This document shows positions 59,632-64,000 of a stretch of DNA of 64,000 nt, piece after piece; position 1 is the first letter of the stretch, and the number at the start of each line of letters is the position of its first letter. This DNA comes from CAVRCA01 sp965218045. Its GTDB lineage: Bacteria; Pseudomonadota; Alphaproteobacteria; Acetobacterales; Acetobacteraceae. A model generated the notes under the pieces. It saw only the letters and a program-made list of their open reading frames with translations, did not search any database and was not told where the DNA came from. A program made the translations under genes and the position numbers. The stretch lies in assembly GCA_965218045.1 (NCBI GenBank), contig CBDCJX010000011.1:186001-250000 (forward strand), read 5' to 3'.

Positions 59632-60675
59632 ATGGTGATTCGGCGACACGAATTGAAGGAGGCCGGTCGGGCATCGTTGTCGTGCGGCGCAGTGCACGCA
59701 TTGCGTGTGCAACCGCTTTCGAACTGTACACAGGCCCGCCTGGCGAACGCGGTAGCCATGGCACTGACGCTCGCCGGCTGCTCGTCAACGCCGGACTCGA
59801 TCAATCCGGTGGTGTGGTGGCACCAGCTGCAGGGCGGCGCTATCGCCGAGCAGCGTCCGCCGCCACCGGGCGCCGATCAGCCCTATCCCAACCTCGCCAG
59901 CGTCCCCGACCGGCCCGCTTCGCCGGACATGAAGCTGCATCAGCAGATCGCCGCGGCGTTGGTTGCGGATCGCGCCAACGCGCAGCGCGAGGCCGCGTCG
60001 GCGCCGCTGGCGGACCCGTCCTCGCCGACGGCCTCTCCGGCGCTGTTCGGGCGCGGCACGATCCCGCCGGCGCCGCCGCCCGGCCAGTCCGACGCGCCCA
60101 GCGCCTCGCTGCAAGCGGCGACCGCCCCGCCGGCACCGGCTGCTCCGCCAGCCTCTGCCCCGGCCGCCGAGACTGCGCCGCAGCGCGCGCCCGTCGGGGC
60201 AGTGCAGACAACCCCTCGCGCAGCCGCTTCGGAGGGCGACGCGGCGACCGCGCTGCCGTCGCTGTCCGCGGCCCCGCCGGGGCGGCCCAGCATCCCCGGG
60301 GTCGACACGGCGGCCGCTGCGCCGCCAGCGCCGCCACGCGCAGCCGCCGTCGCGCCGAGCGCGGTCGCGGCGCCGAAGCAGGTGGGCGCGGCGGTGCCGA
60401 TCGCCTTCGCCCCTGGATCATCGACCTTGCCGACCGACTCGGTCACCGCATTGCGGCTTCTTGCGTCACGGCGGCAACGCGCAACGGTGATGGTGAGCGG
60501 TTTCGGTGAGGCGGTTTCGTCCGATCCGCAGGCGCAGTCCGACGCCCTCACATTGGCGCTCAGCCGGGCTCAGGTGATGGCGGCGGCGCTGGCAGCCGCC
60601 GGAGTGCCCGCCGCCTCGGTACGGGTCGATGCGCAAGCGGCCGGTCGCGGCGGCGCTGCGCGTCTGGTAGAATAG
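59632..60675 (+). CDS. Putative lipoprotein with Pro/Ala linker and OmpA-like C-terminus
   Basis: A 347-residue predicted envelope protein. A signal sequence with the lipobox ALTLAGCSS (Cys near residue 50) would give a lipidated mature protein, but the N-terminus is longer than usual, so the true start may be later. A very Pro/Ala-rich region (about 75-265) acts as a linker. The last 80 residues (VGAAVPIAFAPGSSTLPTDS ... LSRAQVMAAALAAAGVPAASVRV) match the core of an OmpA/MotB peptidoglycan-binding domain. Confidence 0.75.
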   Translation: MVIRRHELKEAGRASLSCGAVHALRVQPLSNCTQARLANAVAMALTLAGCSSTPDSINPVVWWHQLQGGAIAEQRPPPPGADQPYPNLASVPDRPASPDMKLHQQIAAALVADRANAQREAASAPLADPSSPTASPALFGRGTIPPAPPPGQSDAPSASLQAATAPPAPAAPPASAPAAETAPQRAPVGAVQTTPRAAASEGDAATALPSLSAAPPGRPSIPGVDTAAAAPPAPPRAAAVAPSAVAAPKQVGAAVPIAFAPGSSTLPTDSVTALRLLASRRQRATVMVSGFGEAVSSDPQAQSDALTLALSRAQVMAAALAAAGVPAASVRVDAQAAGRGGAARLVE

Positions 60676-60698
60676 GGGTCTGTCCGCGAAAGACTCCG

Positions 60699-61919
60699 AT
60701 GTCAGACGATTTTCACCGCATCCGCCGCCTGCCCCCCTATGTGTTCGCCGAGGTGAACTCGGCCAAGGCCCGTGCGCGCGGGCTCGGGGAAGACGTGATC
60801 GATCTTGGCATGGGCAACCCCGACAGCCCGACGCCGCCGCATATTGTTGCCAAGCTGGTCGAGGCGGTGCAGGACCCGCGAACCCACCGCTACTCCGTCA
60901 GCAAGGGCATCCCCGGCCTGCTCCGGGCCCTGGCCGGCTATTACGCCCGCCGCTTCGACGTGAGGCTGGACCCGGAAACCGAGGTGATCGCCACCCTCGG
61001 CTCGAAGGAAGGGCTGGCCAACCTCGCGGCGGCGATCACCAGCCCGGGCGACACCATCCTGGTGCCGAACCCCTCCTACCCGATCCACCAGTTCGGCTTC
61101 ATCATCGCGGGCGCCTCGGTGCGCAGCGTGCCCGCCACCCCGGATGACGACATGCTGCGCGCGCTTGACCGCGCGGTGCGCCATTCGGTGCCCAAGCCGA
61201 CCGCGCTGATCGTCAATTTCCCGTCCAACCCGACGGCCTATCTCGCGGACCTCGACTTCTACCGCGAGATCGTCGACTTCGCCCGCCGCCATGAGCTCTG
61301 GATCTTGTCCGACCTCGCCTATGCCGAGATCTATTTCGGCGATCAGCCGCCGCCCTCGCTGCTGCAGGTGCCCGGCGCCAAGGACATCGCCGTCGAGTTC
61401 ACCAGCTTGTCGAAAACCTACTCGATGCCGGGGTGGCGAGTCGGCTTCGCCGCCGGCAATCCGCGCCTGATCAACGCGCTCACCCGCATGAAGTCGTATC
61501 TCGACTACGGTGCGTTCACGCCGATCCAGGTTGCGGCCGTCGCCGCGCTGAACGGACCGCAGGATTGCGTGCAGCAGATGCGCGAGCTGTATCGCGAGCG
61601 CCGCGACGTGCTGATCCGCGGCCTGCAATCGGCGGGCTGGGAAGTGCCGAGCCCGGAGGGGTCGATGTTCGCCTGGGCGCCGGTGCCGCCGCGTTACGCT
61701 CATCTTGGCAGCGTCGAGTTCAGCAAGCTGCTGCTGGCCCGGGCCAAGGTGGCGGTGGCGCCCGGCATCGGCTTCGGCGAACACGGCGAGGGGTTCGTGC
61801 GGATCGCGCTGGTCGAGAACACGCACCGGCTGCGTCAGGCGGTGCGTAGCATCCGTGCCTTCCTGCAGGCCGATAACGGGTCGCCGGCCGAGCCGGTGCT
61901 GAGCGCCGCCTCGGCATGA
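60699..61919 (+). CDS. alaC: AlaC/LL-DAP-type PLP-dependent aminotransferase
   Basis: A 406-residue class I/II aminotransferase. The PLP-binding lysine is Lys239 (TSLSKTYSMPGWR), with Asn177 in NFPSNPTA and the GMGNPDSPTPPHIV opening. It is most like glutamate-pyruvate (alanine) transaminase AlaC, but aspartate or LL-diaminopimelate activity cannot be excluded. A 4-nt ATGA overlap links it to hom, and the pairing with an amino-acid biosynthesis gene is consistent. Confidence 0.9.
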   Translation: MSDDFHRIRRLPPYVFAEVNSAKARARGLGEDVIDLGMGNPDSPTPPHIVAKLVEAVQDPRTHRYSVSKGIPGLLRALAGYYARRFDVRLDPETEVIATLGSKEGLANLAAAITSPGDTILVPNPSYPIHQFGFIIAGASVRSVPATPDDDMLRALDRAVRHSVPKPTALIVNFPSNPTAYLADLDFYREIVDFARRHELWILSDLAYAEIYFGDQPPPSLLQVPGAKDIAVEFTSLSKTYSMPGWRVGFAAGNPRLINALTRMKSYLDYGAFTPIQVAAVAALNGPQDCVQQMRELYRERRDVLIRGLQSAGWEVPSPEGSMFAWAPVPPRYAHLGSVEFSKLLLARAKVAVAPGIGFGEHGEGFVRIALVENTHRLRQAVRSIRAFLQADNGSPAEPVLSAASA

Positions 61920-63208
61920 TCCGTCCGCTCTCGGTCGCGGTGGCCGGCCTCGGCACGGTCGGCACCGGCGTGTTGACGGTATTGCGCGACAATGCCGAGC
62001 TGGTCGCGGCGCGGGCCGGGCGGCCGATCGCGGTGACCGCGGTCTCCGCCCGTGACCGCACGCGCGATCGCGGCGTGCCGGTGGGCGGGTTGCGCTGGTA
62101 CGACGATCCGGTGGCGCTCGCCGCCGATCCCGCGGTCGACGTCGTGGTCGAGGTGATCGGCGGCTCCGAAGGACCCTCGCGCGCGCTGGTGCAGGCCGCG
62201 CTCGAAGCCGGCAAGCCGGTGGTCACGGCCAACAAGGCGCTGCTGGCGGTACACGGGGCGGAGCTCGCCGCCACCGCCGAGCGCGTCGGCGTGACGCTCG
62301 CGTTCGAGGCGGCGGTCGCTGGCGGCATCCCGGCGATCAAGGCGCTACGCGAGGGGCTGGCCGCGAACCGGATCGCCCGCATCGCCGGCATCCTCAACGG
62401 CACCTGCAACTACATCCTCACCGTGATGCGCGAGCGCGGGCGCGAGTTCGCCGAAGTGCTCGCCGAGGCGCAGAAGCTGGGCTACGCGGAGGCCGACCCG
62501 TCATTCGACGTCGACGGCATCGACGCGGCGCACAAGCTGGCGATCCTGGCCGCGCTCGCGTTCGGCAGGCCGGTCGAATTCGACGCGGTGCATGTCGAGG
62601 GCATCCGCCGCGTCTCGGCGCTCGACATCGCCTTTGCCGGCGAGCTCGGCTATCGCATCAAGCTGCTCGGCATCGCCCGCCAGACCGAGGGCGGGATAGA
62701 GGCGCGCGTGCATCCCTGCATGGTGCCGCAAGCCTCGCCGATCGCGCGGGTCGATGGCGTGTTCAACGCGGTCGTCGCCGAGGGCGATTTCGTCGGCCGG
62801 GTGATGCTGGAGGGTCGCGGCGCCGGCGCCGGGCCAACCGCCTCCGCCGTCGTCGCCGACCTGATCGACATCGCGCGCGATCGCACCACGCCGGTCTGGG
62901 GTGCCGCGTCCGGTGCCCTGTCCGATGCGCCTTCCGTGCCGATGGCGGCGCACGTGGGGGCCTATTACCTGCGGCTGATGGTGGTCGATCGCCCCGGCGT
63001 TATCGCCGACGTCACCGCGGTGCTGCGCGATATCGGCGTCTCGCTCGAATCGATGTTGCAGCGCGGCCGCAGTCCGGGCGAGGCGGTGCCCGTCGTGCTG
63101 GTCACGCACGAAACCAACGAGGCCGCGATGCGGGCGGCGCTCGATCGTATCGCGGCACTCGACGCGGTGCTCGAAACGCCGACCCTGATCCGCATCGAGC
63201 CGGCCTGA
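61916..63208 (+). CDS. hom: Homoserine dehydrogenase
   Basis: A 430-residue enzyme that reduces aspartate semialdehyde to homoserine for threonine and methionine synthesis. The NAD(P)-binding GLGTVGTGVL is at residues 11-20. The catalytic homoserine domain contains ANKALLAVHG and GGIPAIKALREGLAANRI followed by GILNGTCNYIL. A C-terminal ACT domain (about 348-430) would sense threonine. glpX follows in the same direction, an order I know from Acetobacteraceae. Confidence 0.96.
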   Translation: MIRPLSVAVAGLGTVGTGVLTVLRDNAELVAARAGRPIAVTAVSARDRTRDRGVPVGGLRWYDDPVALAADPAVDVVVEVIGGSEGPSRALVQAALEAGKPVVTANKALLAVHGAELAATAERVGVTLAFEAAVAGGIPAIKALREGLAANRIARIAGILNGTCNYILTVMRERGREFAEVLAEAQKLGYAEADPSFDVDGIDAAHKLAILAALAFGRPVEFDAVHVEGIRRVSALDIAFAGELGYRIKLLGIARQTEGGIEARVHPCMVPQASPIARVDGVFNAVVAEGDFVGRVMLEGRGAGAGPTASAVVADLIDIARDRTTPVWGAASGALSDAPSVPMAAHVGAYYLRLMVVDRPGVIADVTAVLRDIGVSLESMLQRGRSPGEAVPVVLVTHETNEAAMRAALDRIAALDAVLETPTLIRIEPA

Positions 63209-63231
63209 GCAAACCCCGGAGGATGAGCCAC

Positions 63232-64000
63232 ATGGCTGAGAGCGGAGCCCGCAACACGGGAGTGCTGCACACCGATCGCAACCTGGCACTTGAGTTGGTG
63301 CGGGTGACCGAGGCGGCCGCGCTCGCCGCTTCCCGCTGGATCGGCCGCGGGCAGAAGAACGACGCCGACGGCGCCGCCGTGGAAGCGATGCGTCGCGCGT
63401 TCGATCAGGTCGCGATCGACGGCACGGTGGTGATCGGCGAAGGCGAGATGGACGAAGCGCCGATGCTATTCATCGGCGAGAAGGTGGGGCAGGGCGGTCC
63501 GGCGATGGACATCGCGGTCGATCCGCTGGAGGGCACGACGATCACCGCCAAGGGCGGGCCGAACGCGCTGGCGACGGTGGCGCTGGCCGAGCACGGCAAC
63601 TTCCTGCACGCGCCCGACATCTACATGGACAAGATCGCGGTCGGCGGCGGGCTGCCGGATGGCGTGGTCGATCTCGACGCGACACCCGAGGCTAATCTGC
63701 GCAACCTCGCGCAAGCCCGCGGCTGCGATATCGACGACCTCGTGGTCTGCATCCTCGATCGCGATCGGCACAAGGAGATCATCGCCAAGTGTCGTGAGGC
63801 GGGTGCGCGCATCATGCTGATCGGCGACGGCGACGTTGCCGGCGTGATCGCGACCGCGATGCCGCAGAGTGGCGTCGATCTCTATCTCGGCTCGGGCGGC
63901 GCGCCGGAGGGTGTGCTCGCCGCCGCCGCGCTGCGGTGTATCGGCGGACAGATGCAAGGTCGGCTGATGTATGAGGACGACGCGCAGGTCGAGCGCGCGC
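63232..64000 (+). CDS. glpX: Fructose-1,6-bisphosphatase class II, N-terminal part
   Basis: The 5' end of glpX; the 3' end lies beyond the window. The class II phosphatase makes fructose-6-phosphate in gluconeogenesis and in the Calvin cycle of autotrophs. The frame shows LVRVTEAAALAASRWIGRG at the start, DGTVVIGEGEMDEAPMLFIG and the metal-site motif DPLEGTT, then GDGDVAGVI and SGGAPEGVLAAA. The ATG at 63232 has GGAGG 9 nt upstream; an in-frame ATG at 63223 directly abuts the GGAGG and is less likely. Confidence 0.94.
   Translation, partial: MAESGARNTGVLHTDRNLALELVRVTEAAALAASRWIGRGQKNDADGAAVEAMRRAFDQVAIDGTVVIGEGEMDEAPMLFIGEKVGQGGPAMDIAVDPLEGTTITAKGGPNALATVALAEHGNFLHAPDIYMDKIAVGGGLPDGVVDLDATPEANLRNLAQARGCDIDDLVVCILDRDRHKEIIAKCREAGARIMLIGDGDVAGVIATAMPQSGVDLYLGSGGAPEGVLAAAALRCIGGQMQGRLMYEDDAQVERA

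Noticed and set aside
63208..63232. Riboswitch or attenuator between hom and glpX, or before alaC
   Set aside because: The gaps are only about 23 nt and show no structure beyond the ribosome-binding site.

Overview
The window is GC-rich chromosomal DNA from a Gram-negative alphaproteobacterium. It is most likely from the Rhodospirillales and close to the Acetobacteraceae, but this is an inference from gene content. Supporting points are a split F0 ATP synthase operon with paired b and b' subunits, SecB, a Tim44-like protein, the bamA-skp-lpxD-fabZ-lpxA-lpxI run that uses LpxI, a ruvX-gatC-gatA-gatB neighbourhood, a class I PHA synthase and a hom-glpX pair. Coding density is high. Genes often touch or overlap by 4 nt, and starts at GTG or TTG are common. 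I see no phage, integrase, recognisable transposase or CRISPR array.

Layout. 0-3.7 kb: end of dxs, tlyA, a tiny conserved-looking ORF, secB, a histidine phosphatase and a Tim44-like gene. 3.7-10.6 kb: catabolic genes, namely lutA, a ketopantoate-reductase-like enzyme, a CoA transferase and a MaoC hydratase on the plus strand, then an Smr protein, a membrane protein with an overlapping small ORF, lutC and lutB on the minus strand. 10.6-18.3 kb: mixed metabolism and transport (LLM oxidoreductase, SDR, cupin, CPA1 antiporter, ArsR-type regulator, glycosyltransferase-like protein, LivK-type binding protein). 18.4-22.9 kb: F0 ATP synthase genes atpI-B-E-F'-F behind an ABC exporter. 22.9-25.8 kb: acyl-CoA dehydrogenase, M20 hydrolase and a small basic protein. 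26-33.4 kb: outer-membrane biogenesis (bamA, skp, lpxD, fabZ, lpxA, lpxI). 33.4-43.6 kb: glyoxalase I, a YcjX/YcjF-type pair, ruvX, a GGDEF-EAL protein followed directly by a BLUF photoreceptor, gatCAB interrupted by an antisense nitroreductase, a GST and tRNA-Ser(GCU). 43.6-46.9 kb: an accessory patch with a frameshifted SnoaL-like gene, a methyltransferase, a 2'-5' RNA ligase-like protein, a Pro/Arg-rich unknown and a repeat-rich intergenic segment. 46.9-54.2 kb: iron alcohol dehydrogenase, glpD, class II aldolase, two cation antiporters, an AI-2E-type transporter and a host-attachment-type protein. 54.3-57 kb: a phnCDE-type transporter. 57-64 kb: SnoaL-like protein, phaC, a lipoprotein, an AlaC-type aminotransferase, hom and the start of glpX.

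How the genes fit together. The bamA-lpxI block builds the outer membrane by inserting beta-barrels, chaperoning their precursors and making lipid A. The F0 genes supply the membrane half of ATP synthase; the F1 genes are not here. LutA, LutB and LutC together make a lactate oxidation complex although their genes are 4 kb apart on opposite strands. GatCAB makes Gln-tRNA(Gln) and/or Asn-tRNA(Asn) by transamidation. The best candidate for an unusual system is the GGDEF-EAL/BLUF pair at 36.6-38.5 kb, which looks like a two-protein version of a blue-light-controlled c-di-GMP phosphodiesterase. Other points worth a second look are the frameshift or overlap at 7.76-7.98 kb, the three stacked inverted repeats upstream of lpxI and the repeat-rich segment at 46.5-46.8 kb.
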